A stretch of DNA of 64,000 bases, from positions 2,840,471 to 2,904,470 of the forward strand of contig JAJEKV010000016.1 of the NCBI GenBank assembly GCA_021234155.1, written 5' to 3'. Below the pieces are notes generated by a model. It was not told where the DNA came from and searched no databases. It was given only the letters and a program-made list of their open reading frames with translations. Position 1 is the stretch's first letter; each line of letters begins with the position of its first letter. The DNA is from Isoetes taiwanensis. Its lineage: Eukaryota > Streptophyta > Lycopodiopsida > Isoetales > Isoetaceae. Below, in pieces: positions 47,071-57,900 of the stretch. The position numbers were made by a program, and so were the translations under genes.

Positions 47071-47456
47071 AGTTTATGTTCCACTATAATACGTTATTTA
47101 TGTGATAAAATCGCGCCACGCCGATTTGAACTAAAATCTATGTTTTGTAGCAACTTGTTTGTCGTTATTTATTCGTAAAGCACTACAATTTCAATGTTTA
47201 GATTTCGTTGTCGCTTGGTGATTGTAAATGCGAATTAATAAGCAATTTCCTACTTTTTTATATTGCCAACATTCTCTCATAATATGGGTCATTTGCAATC
47301 AATATTTGGATGCCTTTGCATTTCAACATAAAATGCATCTTCCTAGCCCGAAAATGAACTGAAAAAAGTGTGGTTAATTCAATATAATGGTCAATAAAAG
47401 GCTTATAAGGCGCGATTTTGGAATAGACATAATCCCAATTTAATTGAATGATGGTT

Positions 47457-47610
47457 AAGTCTTGTTTATAACATTAATGCCTGCCTCCTAGAGACTCCAT
47501 TTGTGTCTTATTGTCTTAAATATGGTTGTCCAAGTCCTGTATAGTCTAAGTCTTGTTTATAACATTAATGCCCGCCTCCTAAAGACTCCATTTGTGACCT
47601 TTTCAATTAT
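47457..47610. repeat. tandem duplication, about 91-bp period
   Basis: 'agtcttgtttataacattaa' occurs at about 47,457 and 47,548, each followed by 'tgcc(t/c)gcctccta(g/a)agactcc'. The two differ mainly at CTG/CCG and AGAG/AAAG. The intervening 'gtccaagtcctgta' is related to sequence near 34,580. Non-coding. Confidence 0.65.
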
Positions 47611-48002
47611 GGGGGGGAAAAAAAAGGTCCTCAAATTGCCTAAATGAAAAACTTGCCATAGCGTTGATGAATAAAATAATAAGCAGACTTTTCTTTCTTA
47701 ATAGAGAATAAATCTCATGTAGTCGTCAAAAATACCTCAATGAAATAATTGCTATTGCATTAATGAGTAAATAATAAGCAACTTTTTCTTTTGTAATAGA
47801 AACTTTCTCTTTCCTAATAGAGATAACACTTTCCTAATAGCAATGTGTCTAATCTAGAAATCATGGGTATTTGAGGCTACCGGAAAAAAATATATGCCAA
47901 TACATTTTCTAGTTATGCCTGAAATTTTTTATTTTCTTTTTAAAAATGCCTTAAATTTTTCAAGATGATCCGTTTTTTAGAACTTCCCTATTTTCAAGCC
48001 CT

Positions 48003-48484
48003 GATAACACTAGAAATCATGCAAAGTGGAATTCAACCTTTTTTATAGATCAGCCGTTTCAACCTTTTTATAGATCAGCAGTAATTTTTTCTGGATCAAA
48101 AGTTTTTATTCTCGAGGCACTTCTTATTATGATCTAACCCATTTTCTGGATTATTTGCTCGAAATTAAACCTCTTTTTGCAGTTCCGTAGCCTCTCGAAC
48201 TGGGGTTTTTTTTTTTTTTTTTCCTCCCCCTTTTTGCTGTGCAGCGAGTTTGTGCCTCTTCTGGCGCATCTGCCATAGTCGCAGATCTATCTCGAACAGG
48301 ATAAAAAAGGAGGCCAGTGCATCTAGAAACAAATTTGATCCATCTAGAAAGAAACAGAGCTGCAAAAATAGCGAAAGAGAGGTATGTAGACGAATAGAAT
48401 ATTCGAAGCGATTATGGTATATTCGAGGGATTATCATTAATAATCATTAGAATATTCGTTGAAATAGAATATTCAGGAGGTTAT
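48003..48484 (+). repeat. dispersed repeat R2, copy B
   Basis: Matches 1,972-2,484 in the same orientation. Here CAG and CTG sites are intact (for example GCTGTGCAGCG, GAACAGGA and AAACAGAGCTGC). The T-run at 48,206-48,221 corresponds to that near 2,190. It lies just upstream of the CR4 copy 2 unit. Confidence 0.7.
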
Positions 48485-48589
48485 GAATTATAAAGATGCT
48501 ACAATCCAACGGTGGGCAACGGTTGGATTGACATAACCTGCAAGGGCATGTGGTTAAGAAATCCTTGCCCCAAAGAAAAAAATCTTAGC

Positions 48590-49486
48590 CAATGCACTAA
48601 TTTCAAATTAAACTCATGTTGGCTAGCAATTTCCAATTTTTTGAATAAAAGAAAACACAAGCCATAGACTTCCAAGGGCAACCCAATGACTATAGGTTAG
48701 ATCTTTTATGGAGTTATTGCCAAATTTAAGGATTGGCCCTACAAAGGTTTTGTCAAATTTAAGCACTCAATGACTATAGGTTAGATCTTTTATGGCAAAA
48801 ACAAGAAGTTATTGCCAAATTTAAGGATTGGCCCTACAAAGGTTTTGTCAAAAAATTTTAGCACTGGTGGTACTTTGAGTGCTTCACTAGTACAAGTTGC
48901 CAAGGTGATATTGGACTGGGTTAATCACATCTCAACCACCACTTGTGAACCTTGAATGCATTTGTTACATAAGAGAAGAAATATAATCCTTGCCCCATCC
49001 TTGCACATCTCAACCATCACTTGTGGACCTTGCATATAATCCTTGGCAGAAGACAAATTACAAGTCAACATAGCTTCAGAGGCCGGAAATTTCCCTTTGG
49101 CATGTCTTTATGCAGCAAGTTTAGGCTGGATCGGGCCACACATTCATCAAACCAGCGTTAAAGAGGCATTCAAAGTGATTAGAAGGGCTTTTGAAGCAGT
49201 TCAAGCTGCCCACGGAGCTGCAAGAACGATCTGCCTAAAGATCTTAGCTCTGCCGTGCAGTTTTGCACTTGGTTTTTAATGTCTTGCAGAGATGGATGGT
49301 GGCATGCAGCTTGCAGTCTGCAGTTTTCTAAGGGCTGAGTTCAGTTACTATCCCGTATTATATATGATAGAAGATATTGCACATTACACAGAGTCTTAGT
49401 CCCTTATCGTGGATCCCTACGATGATCTTCTTTTCACAATCTTATTGCTTTTCAAGGACTTGATTCTTTCTTATTTTTAGAGCAAA
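48590..49486 (+). promoter_or_regulatory. upstream/5' UTR region of CR4 copy 2
   Basis: Homologous to 18,615-19,276 (copy 1), and its right half to 54,320-54,668 (copy 3). A tandem duplication at about 48,683-48,870 repeats 'gactataggttagatctttt' and 'aaatttaaggattggcccta'. A TATA-like 'gtattatatatgatag' lies at 49,355-49,370, about 120 bp before the ATG, and is conserved in copies 1 and 3 as 'tat(a)ttata/acat'. At about 49,139-49,280 it carries an insert absent from copy 3, which matches the interior of the TIR element in copy 1 in reverse. Promoter activity is inference from conservation and position. Confidence 0.5.
49139..49280 (+). repeat. insert shared (inverted) with the TIR element of CR4 copy 1
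   Basis: About 140 bp containing 'gtgattagaagggcttttga' and 'cacggagctgcaagaacgat'. Its reverse complement occurs at 19,560-19,690 inside the TIR element, with roughly one mismatch in seven or eight bases. Copy 3 has 'ggaccacaaaagtttcaatt' at the same place without the insert, so it entered or was retained only in copy 2. Both strands are open over the segment, but the peptide is unrecognised. Confidence 0.65.
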
Positions 49487-51628
49487 ATGTGTTTGCCTGA
49501 TTATCTTCTTCTTCTGTGGAGTATATTGTTGGTGATTTCGAAGTATGCTCTCGCATATGGACACATGGCAACAATTCTTCTAAATGTTGGACGCAACGTA
49601 GATGATTTTACCTTGTGTGCTATTATACCAGGCTCTCTTATTCCAGCCTGCTATTCGACTACCAACGCCTTCAATGACACATATACTCCAAATGAAAAGC
49701 TATGGGCTATAACAGGAGGATACTCTACCTCTTGTGGTCTCACTTATGGCTTTAGAAATGCCGTTTGCTGGGGAGACACCAGCACAGATAACAGTAAATT
49801 AAGTGCCTCTGTTCCTTCAGATTACAGAAATTTCAACTATACAAGTATAAGCTCAGGAGGTTGGCATAGTTGTGCAGTCAGAGATTCTGGTGTTGTTGAT
49901 TGTTGGGGATGGGATACAAATAATGAAACAGTACCTCCTGGGTTTACCATGCGAACGGTTACTGCAGGACAGCACTTTAGCTGTGGAATAAGGTTAAATG
50001 ACAGTAGAGTCTCTATGTGGGGAAGATCCTTAGAGGGGAAACCTGAACTTGGGTTACAGTATGATACCATATCTGCTGGTGAATTGCACGTTTGTGGCAT
50101 AGAAAAGGGCACTAAAAAAACTGTCTGTTGGGGTCGTACTACATACAATCAAGTTTACCCCCCGGAAGACCATAATTTCTCTTCTTTAGCATCTGGTGGC
50201 TACCATACATGTGGTTTGAGAGATGACAATCACGAAGCAGTATGTTGGGGTTGGAACGACTATAATATTACAGACCCACCAGCAGGGGTTCCCTTCGCCT
50301 TTATCACTGCCTCAAACTATATGACATGCGGTGTCACTTTAGACACAGGAGAAATTGTTTGTTGGGGTGCACTAAACCAGAGTGATATTGCCTCTGTACG
50401 AACAACTCTAGCAGCTAACAAGTCGCCGTGTTCAGAAAATTGCGAAGATCATCAGTATGAGGCGTCTAGTGGCAGCAATTGTCCCAGTTCGAATGATAAG
50501 TTTTGCTTAGATTGTACTGTCTGTTCCCCCGGTGCCTTAGAGTCTTCTTCATGTCAGGTTAACAGAGATCGAGTTTGCTCAAACTCAAATCCTCCTCCAC
50601 CTGCATCGCCAGAGCTCCACCCTGACACTGGTAAGGATTCTAAAAAATCTCATCTTTCAGTTATTGTTGGAGCAGTTGCAGGTGCCATTACTTTAATTGG
50701 AATTGTAGTTATAAGCTTGTGTCTCTACTTTTGGCACAAGGACCACCATAGCGTATGGGAACACCGAGATAACAGGATTCAAGAGTTCAAGGCCTCTCAC
50801 CTTCAGTTGGCTACATTAAATTACAGCTCCTCTACCATTTTAGGCAAAGGAGCATCATGTGTTGTATACAAGGGAACTCTAGAAGACGGACGTGTTGTTG
50901 CTATCAAGAAAGCCATTGACCTAGAAAAGTCAAGATCCTTTGACCAAGAGCTAATGCTTTTGAGGAGTCTCAACCACACATGCCTTGTGAACCTTGTTGG
51001 ATACTGCAAACAGGAGAAAATCCTTGTCTTTGAATACATGGAACATGGCTCATTGTATGATTGCCTCTTTGAGCAAAACCACCACTTGAGTTGGCACCGG
51101 AGGATGAGAATTGCAACACAAGCATCCAGAGGTTTAGAATACTTGCATAATTTTGCTTCTCCAAGAGTAATTCACAGGGATGTAAAAGCAGCCAACATCT
51201 TGTTAGATACCGACTGGAATGCCCATGTGTCAGATTTTGGCCTTTCTGTTGTTGGTCCTGTACCCAAAGGTGGCGCACATATTAGCAATATGTCTGTGGT
51301 GGGAACCCCAGGATATCTTGACCCAGAATACTATCAGACCAATAGGCTTACTTTGAAGAGTGATGTATACAGTTTTGGGGTTGTACTTTTGGAACTTCTA
51401 TGTGGTAAGAAAGCAGTTTCAGTATTATATGGCCTGGGCCATATTGAGAAGGCTAACATTGTCAACATGCTAGATCCTTCGCTTCCAATGCTTATCGATC
51501 CCACACCGCTCGTGGAGGCATTTGAGCTAGCTTTGAAATGTGTCAACCCAAATGGGACAACTCGTCCAACCATGGAAACTGTTTTTCAAACTCTGGAAAA
51601 GTGCTTGAAAAACTTAAATGATGAGTAA
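49487..51628 (+). CDS. CRINKLY4-type receptor-like kinase, intact copy
   Basis: Single-exon gene, 713 codons; CR4/ACR4 genes are also intronless. Residues 1-24 form a signal peptide. Residues about 75-300 hold the RCC1-like propeller, with C-W-G strands at 94 (VCWGD), 139 (DCWGW), 176 (VSMWG), 214 (VCWGR), 253 (VCWGW) and 292 (VCWGA). The third has Met where Cys is usual. Residues 315-364 are the TNFR-like cysteine region, then a proline-rich linker. Residues about 390-416 span the membrane. The kinase starts near 450 with loop GKGASCVVYKG, VAIKK (Lys474), E488 in helix C, HRD (563-565), DFG (583-585) and [11 protein letters not shown]. All catalytic residues are present, so it should be an active RD kinase. 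In the C-lobe the stretch after LLCGKKAVS is shorter than in typical CR4, and the tail after the kinase is almost absent (ACR4 is near 900 residues). Family members act in epidermal and cell-fate signalling; the role here is inference. Confidence 0.95.
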   Translation: MCLPDYLLLLWSILLVISKYALAYGHMATILLNVGRNVDDFTLCAIIPGSLIPACYSTTNAFNDTYTPNEKLWAITGGYSTSCGLTYGFRNAVCWGDTSTDNSKLSASVPSDYRNFNYTSISSGGWHSCAVRDSGVVDCWGWDTNNETVPPGFTMRTVTAGQHFSCGIRLNDSRVSMWGRSLEGKPELGLQYDTISAGELHVCGIEKGTKKTVCWGRTTYNQVYPPEDHNFSSLASGGYHTCGLRDDNHEAVCWGWNDYNITDPPAGVPFAFITASNYMTCGVTLDTGEIVCWGALNQSDIASVRTTLAANKSPCSENCEDHQYEASSGSNCPSSNDKFCLDCTVCSPGALESSSCQVNRDRVCSNSNPPPPASPELHPDTGKDSKKSHLSVIVGAVAGAITLIGIVVISLCLYFWHKDHHSVWEHRDNRIQEFKASHLQLATLNYSSSTILGKGASCVVYKGTLEDGRVVAIKKAIDLEKSRSFDQELMLLRSLNHTCLVNLVGYCKQEKILVFEYMEHGSLYDCLFEQNHHLSWHRRMRIATQASRGLEYLHNFASPRVIHRDVKAANILLDTDWNAHVSDFGLSVVGPVPKGGAHISNMSVVGTPGYLDPEYYQTNRLTLKSDVYSFGVVLLELLCGKKAVSVLYGLGHIEKANIVNMLDPSLPMLIDPTPLVEAFELALKCVNPNGTTRPTMETVFQTLEKCLKNLNDE

Positions 51629-51960
51629 ACCATGTGGCATCTATCCCAAAGTATGCATTGATACTGAATGCCTGGGATACGGGGCTGTCTTATTATAATT
51701 TAGAATCTCTTTGTGGAGCTGAATGTGAATGCATCAAGTCAAGGAAGGCGCAAAGAGCTGAAATGGAACTCACTAGATATGTAGATTAAAGTGGCACTCA
51801 ACATTTGGTCCCTCTAGATATATGATGTGCCCATAAAGTTGTGTAAATCATTCTATCATAAAAATTGCATTCGACGGATGCATACCTACTTTTGTATTTT
51901 TTTCTTGTAATCCATTCCTTGTACATATATTTTAATCTTGCTTCAACTTCTCGGAAACTT
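51629..51960 (+). other. 3' flank / 3' UTR of CR4 copy 2
   Basis: Conserved with the 3' flank of copy 1, including 'actgaatgcctgggat', 'gcatcaagtcaaggaaggcg' and 'tgatgtgcccata'. A T-rich end at about 51,895-51,915 precedes loss of homology. No clear AATAAA was found. The conservation supports a duplicated transcription unit. Confidence 0.5.
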
Positions 51961-52529
51961 ATACAAAGCTTTTCCAACAGTGTACCCTGAAACTGCTACT
52001 AAACCATGACCAACCATATGTTCGATTGTTCATATATGTTATTAAAGATGGCTCCTTGCATCATCTCCTCAAGATCCTTCCATCACCTCCACAACATCGA
52101 CCTGTTTGCTTTCTAACAGTCATTTCTTTGATCTTTAAATCACAGGTATTATAGTCATTTCATATGTTCAGTGGTTGACAGGAATAATATTTTACATATG
52201 GTAGGAAGCACAATTTCTATTAAAATGAGAAATTTCGTGATTCCAATTAGGAACGAAAATCCTTTTTAGTTCATTTTATGCCAATTTTTTGAGCAATTAT
52301 GGCGCCATTTAGAAAAAATATGCCTCTAAAGTGTCATTTATTGGCGCCATTAAAAATACTAACAGTGCATATAAAGAAGCTAAAGAAACATAACATCACA
52401 AAATTAGTTAAAATTTCCAAATTCATAGATTTGCATATCAAAAAATTTGCCACAACAGGCAAGGACTCGAAAGAGAGAGTCTGTTTACAAAGGTATTATT
52501 GTACAATTTACATTATAATAACACAAAAT
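51961..52529. other. intergenic, nothing recognised
   Basis: AT-rich DNA with no supported gene. Confidence 0.4.
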
Positions 52530-52787
52530 TTAGGGTTCCGCATCAGGATCAGGTTCCACATCAGGATCAGGTTCCGCATCGCCAGGGCCATGGCTAGAAG
52601 AAGCACCCATAGGATCTCCCTGAAAGCTCTCGAACGCTGTGGCAGTGAAATTGGGATCATCAAGAACGTCCAGATTGAATTGTGTGTTCTTGATCACATC
52701 ATAGTCCACATCGGATGGAGCTTCAGACATCTCTGGATTTGGTGGATCTACAGCTTCTTCAACAACAAAGACCTTTGTCTTGTCCAC
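52530..52787 (-). CDS. hypothetical acidic ORF with Pro-Asp repeat tail
   Basis: 85 codons on the minus strand ending in repeated 'EPDPD(V/A)' units, encoded by 18-bp direct repeats ('catcaggatcaggttccg/a') at about 52,537-52,575. It begins MDKTKVFVVEEAVDPPNPE. No domain is recognised. It could be the C-terminal exon of a larger gene, since acidic repeat tails are common at element-encoded protein ends. Confidence 0.25.
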   Translation of the reverse strand: MDKTKVFVVEEAVDPPNPEMSEAPSDVDYDVIKNTQFNLDVLDDPNFTATAFESFQGDPMGASSSHGPGDAEPDPDVEPDPDAEP

Positions 52788-52849
52788 AGAATCGCTATGC
52801 GATGATAGGATTCAGTAGGCGATCAAGCCTACCAAGAATGCCTACCAAG

Positions 52850-53556
52850 AACGTGGCCTCCCTGATATACCAGATTTTACATTATTGTATTCCATTCAGA
52901 ATGTTAAGGGCTGGAGAAGAAAGGGACATGGCGGAGTGGCATGTTGCAAGAAATAAGGTGGTGCATATGATAAAATATTACAGCAAAGGATATCAAAGCA
53001 ATACATTTGGATTGAGTTTCCAGGTAGATTTGGTAAGATTTTTGTGGCTGGGTGCTTTTTCCCTCCAAATTCGCCAACATATAATACAGGAGAATTAGAT
53101 AAGGATGATCCATTTGATAATTTAGAGCAAGATATAAGTGATTTGATGCAAGAGGGGGAAGTTCTGCTACTAGGGGACTTCAATGGGCATATAGCAACTA
53201 ACCAGGCTGCTATGTGCAGTACAGTTGATGATACAGAGGATATTTGGATGCAAATGATGGACGATGATGAGCTGAAGAATAATGGATGGGCCAGGACCTC
53301 ACAGGACACAAGTAAGTATTCTAATCCACAGGGAAAACATGTACTATGCATGGCTAGTGGCTTGGACATGGTAATATATAACGGCACTGCCTATTTTCCT
53401 AAAACAGATAATTGTACATGCAAAGATGCTAGTGTCATTGACCTCCTCATTGCCAGACCGCAATTTAGAAAACAGATAAGTCGCTTTGAATTAGGTGACA
53501 TACGCGTAGAATCAGACCATGTACCCCTATTTGTAGGTGTTTTGCCTCAGTAATAT
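52850..53556 (+). pseudogene. endonuclease/exonuclease/phosphatase (EEP) domain of a retroelement
   Basis: In one frame: 'PDIPDFTLLYSIQNVKGW', then 'KGHGGVACCKK', a TAA at 52,954, then 'IWIEFPGRFGKIFVAGCFF' and 'PPNSPTYNTG'. It is open from there to 53,553 with 'VLLLGDFNGHI' (catalytic GDFN), 'NNGWARTSQD', 'GKHVLCMASGLDMVIYNG', 'ASVIDLLIA' and the terminal 'ESDHVPLFV' (catalytic SDH). The order GGVA, GDFN, S.ID and SDH.PL is the layout of APE-like endonucleases in non-LTR retrotransposons. Only one nonsense codon lies in it. No reverse transcriptase follows, so this is a fragment. The two adjacent codons AAA TAA could be a simple point lesion. The family differs from the LINE at 22.2-22.6 kb. 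Confidence 0.75.
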
Positions 53557-53559
53557 TTG

Positions 53560-54310
53560 TTGATTTGAATTATTTTCATCTTTTTCGAGTTGTATATGCT
53601 TCTGACTCAATATTACCTACATCAGGAAGGAGAAACCCCTTTCATTGTCCATGCATTTCATATATACTCACCCCACCATGGGAGAATATGTGAAGACCAA
53701 ATTGGCCTATGAGACGTATACATTGAAAATGTTATACTATCACATTTCCTGATTGTCATAATGAGACAATATTAAATACAATACAGTAGAAGAATAATTT
53801 AGTTGAACTGAGAGGAGGGGTATAAAGATAGATGTCAAACTATCAAGGTTGAAAATAATTTTATTGAGTACTTACTATGAGGTGCAATCAAGTTGAGTTA
53901 TTTATGGGAATACTTTTAGTATTCATTCCACCTATACCACATAATAAATCATTTATCTTAACAAATCCACTTGCCAACCAAGAACCATATCATATCCATT
54001 AATTTACCCCTTAAAAAGTGATGTTACCAAAGCATTACTTGTTTTATTCAATTATTATACTGTGCATGGAACTATCACATAAACCATCATTAATTTTAAC
54101 AAGCCATTTTAATCAACATAAAGAACCATGTAACGAACCACTGTGGTTTTTAAGAAAGCACAATGGCATGTGGTTTTTTCTTCTCTCAAACAAAGTCATG
54201 CATAAAAAATTCCATATATCATGGTTTTTGGATGAATTAATACTAGTTTAATATAAGAGTTTATTTTTGGCGGCCTTATTTGTTACATAATATAAAGACA
54301 AGAAATAAAT
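53560..54310. other. intergenic, nothing recognised
   Basis: AT-rich. The phrase 'aaccatcatt/aaccatatca' and 'ttaacaa' recurs around 53,950-54,130 as weak local duplication. No gene is supported. Confidence 0.35.
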
Positions 54311-54319
54311 TAAAATCCT

Positions 54320-54668
54320 TAGACAGAAGAGCAATTACAAGTCAACATAGCTTCGGAGCCGGGAAATTTCCCTTTGGCATGTCTTTATGCAGCAAGTTTA
54401 GGTTGGATCGGACCACAAAAGTTTCAATTCCATTTTTGCAGAGATGGGCATGGTGGCATGCAGCTTGCACTGTCTGCAGTTTTCTAAGGGCTGAATGTCG
54501 CAGCTAGTGAGTTCAGTTACTATCCCATATTATATGATAGAAGATCTTGCACATTACACAGAGCCTTACTTAGTCCCTTATCGTGGATCCCTACGATGAT
54601 CTTCTTTTAACAATCTTACTTACTGCTTTTCAAGGACTTGATTCTTTCTTATTTTTAGTCCGAGCAAA
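54320..54668 (+). promoter_or_regulatory. upstream/5' UTR region of CR4 copy 3
   Basis: Nearly colinear with the region before copy 2, without the 140-bp insert. Blocks 'agacagaagagcaattacaa' and 'cattacacagagccttact' are shared, as is the TATA-like 'cccatattatatgatagaag' near 54,527. The ATG follows at 54,669. Confidence 0.55.
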
Positions 54669-54935
54669 ATGTGTTTGCCTCATTATCTTCTTCTTCTGTG
54701 GAGTATATTGTTGGTGATTTCGAAATATGCTCTCGCATTTGGACACATGGAAACAATTCTTCTAAATGGTGGACGCAGCGAAGAAGCATTTACCTTGTGT
54801 GCTATTAAACCAGGCTCTCTTATTCCAGCCTGCTATTCGACTACCAACGCCTATAATGACACATATAATACTCCAAATGAAAAGCTATGGGCTATAACAG
54901 GAGGATACTCTACCTCTTGTGGTCTCACTTTTGGC
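54669..54935 (+). pseudogene. CRINKLY4-type receptor kinase, copy 3 (5' fragment)
   Basis: 89 codons almost identical to the start of copy 2: signal peptide MCLPHYLLLLWSILL, then the first propeller strand up to 'TSCGLTFG'. One extra codon is present (NTPNEK for TPNEK). At 54,935 homology stops abruptly and the frame runs 17 more codons into unrelated sequence. The missing remainder resembles what begins again at 58,479 (copy 4), so copies 3 and 4 may be halves of one gene that lost residues about 89-308 and gained 3.5 kb. This is inference from order and orientation. Confidence 0.85.
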
Positions 54936-57900
54936 GTTGCAGTCCATCCGTGGTTGCCAACATTAATGACTATTTTTTATTTTTTTTAAATATTTTATGG
55001 AAACCTCCCCAACTTTCCAAAGAAACTAGGGGAGGTTTCCACAAAATGTCTATAAAATTTCAAATTGAGCTATTTCTTGAAGCAAATCGTCTCTTTGAGT
55101 TCTTCTTTCATCAACGAATTCATCCGTCGGAGATGAGGAGCGCGTGTAAAGATCTTGATGCTGGCAGCTCCTTCCTACCAAATTGTCGGGGACAATTTCC
55201 TGACAGTTAATCTGGCAATTATCTCTTCCCTGCTCCACATCATCTTCCCAAAACTAAATTGCCTATGCTAGTGGAATCACAGTGCAACTCCAGAAGTTTG
55301 CAATATGTCCATTTGATTGGCTTGCTGCAGGCATTAACGTCTGCCAGTGGAATCTCAACCTTAATCATTATGGACTAAATACTCCAAATGGAAGCATGGA
55401 CCCTTTAGGTCGGCACTAAGTAAAATTTCCCTTGATTATGGTAATCCTTATCTCAAATTTAATCATTGTAGCACGTTCTTGGCCTAAATATGCAAAATAA
55501 GATAAGCGAACAAAGCCACAAATATACGAAAGATTGACAGTAGTTTAGGATCCTAATTCGTGCTTAGAGCTATATGTTTGCTCGACAATGACAAACATAT
55601 TCAGAACCAATGAAAACACATACTCGGGCCACCAGAGGGCAACCCCTCGTGCGCAGCACCTTGTTTGTTTTATTTTGGGAAGCCGTAATATGACTTGGAC
55701 CTAATGTCAAATTGCCCAAATTAGAAGACAAATAACAACGACAAGATAAAAATGGCTGGAGCAATCCTCCAATCCCAAGTTTTCCAAGTTTCCTATCCAA
55801 GTTTATGTGAAATCTTATAGGGTCTCTAACAGGTCCCGTTTATCAATCTCACTGTGGAATAAGAAAATGCGGCTTTGGGTACCTCGTGAGAAATGGGTCT
55901 CCCCAAATCAAGCTTGGATCCGCTTTTGGCAACATGACCATAACTGAGTTCTTGAAAGATCAGAAAATGCTAAAACAAAAATACATAAATGCAGTTAACC
56001 CACTCATGAAGATTTGAGTATTCCAAAGCTTCTAACAGCAAATGTTCAAATATAAATATTCTCGCATGTAAGGACAACACAAACAAAGGTTTGATGAATT
56101 TTACAATAAACAATGCACAACTTCAACATCATCTTTCTTGAGGCTCAGACTTTTTATTGCAACTACCTCATTAAATGGAGATGTAGAGTTGCAGGCCCGA
56201 CTTCTTCGCTCTCTTCCCCGATGTCTCAATTTACGAGGGCTCTTCCATTGCACTTTTAAAAAGCAATTTTACGCCATTGCAATTTAAGAAGCAATCTTAC
56301 ATCATGCCATATTGGCACCACACTTGCAGGCTTGCAAGGACAAAGAACCTTTCATGCACAACCTTCATGGAGTATGGGAAAAACTGCACCTCACAACAAC
56401 AATTTCTTAAAAACCATTCTGGACACATTAGGAGAGGAAATTTTAAGTGATAATAAACTCATTTGTTACTTGCAAACATGCTTCTCTTCCTGCACCCATC
56501 AACTTCTATGCCAAGCTATTTAGCGGACATGTATCTCCCACACTCCGCGCCAACTTCTCGGCAAAGTTGTTAGACGGATGTGTATCTTGAAAATCTTTAT
56601 AGAAATATGATGTTAACTCCTAAAGCAAAGATAAGTAAGTTGAAACCCAATTTGTCAGATCCTAATAAAGTGTTTTGAGGCCAAATAGATAGCCCTAGCT
56701 TCTCCAAAGAAGGTGAATTACATTGCTTAATGTTTTACCGGTTCCTTCTTATAAATCTCTTTTCAAAGAAATTTTATCCCCAAGATGCAAAAGAATGCGC
56801 TTTTAACATTGGGCCTCAAATTCCTCCAAACTTAGCACCGGTGCTAGCAAGGATAACTTGTAAAAAGCAATCGCCTACAATTAAATTGTTTACAGGGAAC
56901 AAGGTTACTCTAATGAACCTACGACCGGAAAATTCCAACATCAATGCATCAAGAAAGTGCAAATAATTACCTTGCTTGTGCGTCACTGCTCAATCATGGT
57001 AAATTTCTCGGCGGCTAGAAATTAGATATAGTTCATACATATATAATTATTGGATTGCATTTAGCTTGTCACCATGCATGCAAACATATAGGTTTGGATG
57101 CATTGGGAATTGCCAAATTCAACCTATTAAGACATAGAGCAAAACAGAAATGGAAGCACAACATATGGCAGTAGGTGGAGCAAAACCTTGTGTAGAACTT
57201 AAGCACAACCTATTCAGATTAGAACCTAGGGCAAAACCTATGTAATAAATCTATTAAACTTGGAGCAGAATTGTTTGAAACGGGAGTGCAAACTGTTGCA
57301 GAATATAGTATAGAAATCCACGAGAAAATTAATCAAATGCAAAATATGTAGCAGAAACTGGAGCAGGGCTAGTGACTTTCACTACAAAATTTAGTCCAGA
57401 CACTATGCGGAATGAAGTTGGATCTACCGCAAAAATCAGAGTAGGACATAGACCAAGCTAGATGCAAAATCAGACACTCTAAAGCGAGGATCTGAGGTGG
57501 ATTAGATGCACAAACTTAGAAGATTAGAACGAAAAGAACATAGAGCTTGACCCATTGCAAAATGGAACAATACTAGACAAGAAAGTCAATTCGTTGCGAA
57601 GTTTGAGCCCATTTTGTAGCACAACAAAACCTCGCCCCAACGCTTGTTTGTCAGACTCGAGTCAAAAAGTTGTGCAAACCCTAACATGGGCTTAATTGAA
57701 ACAATAAAAAATATTGAGTTCTGAGCTATTGGGAAACCGCTCAAGACTCCAACATTATTGATCTATAGGGCATATTATATCGTAACAAAAGCATCCACAA
57801 TGCAAACACAATATTACCGATTCCACATTGCAAACACACTATTATACGGTATATCAATACCATCTTGATATTGTTCCTTGAGCCGATAAGGAATTTGTCC

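Larger units (their letters stand above)
39304..47420. repeat. dispersed GC-rich palindrome family, about 14 copies
   Basis: A short motif close to AAATCGCGCCAGGCGCGATT recurs in otherwise AT-rich DNA. Copies lie near 39,304, 39,373, 39,421, 39,907, 39,968, 42,799, 42,844, 42,892, 42,973, 43,011, 43,051, 45,857, 45,896 and 47,107, with a half site at 47,408. The core is self-complementary (CGCGCCNGGCGCG or a shortened form) with A-rich left and T-rich right flanks. Copies vary by loss of a few bases in the core. They lie outside the longest coding-like frames. Related GC bits occur near 26,500 and 26,570. The family is unnamed as far as I know. Confidence 0.65.

Noticed and set aside
49043-49279. 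78-codon upstream ORF before CR4 copy 2
   Set aside because: Half of it lies in the inserted repeat and it is not conserved in copies 1 and 3, so a coding role is not supported.
50821-51573. Minus-strand frames opposite the kinase (also opposite copies 1, 4 and 5)
   Set aside because: They mirror the conserved kinase codons and show no independent motif.
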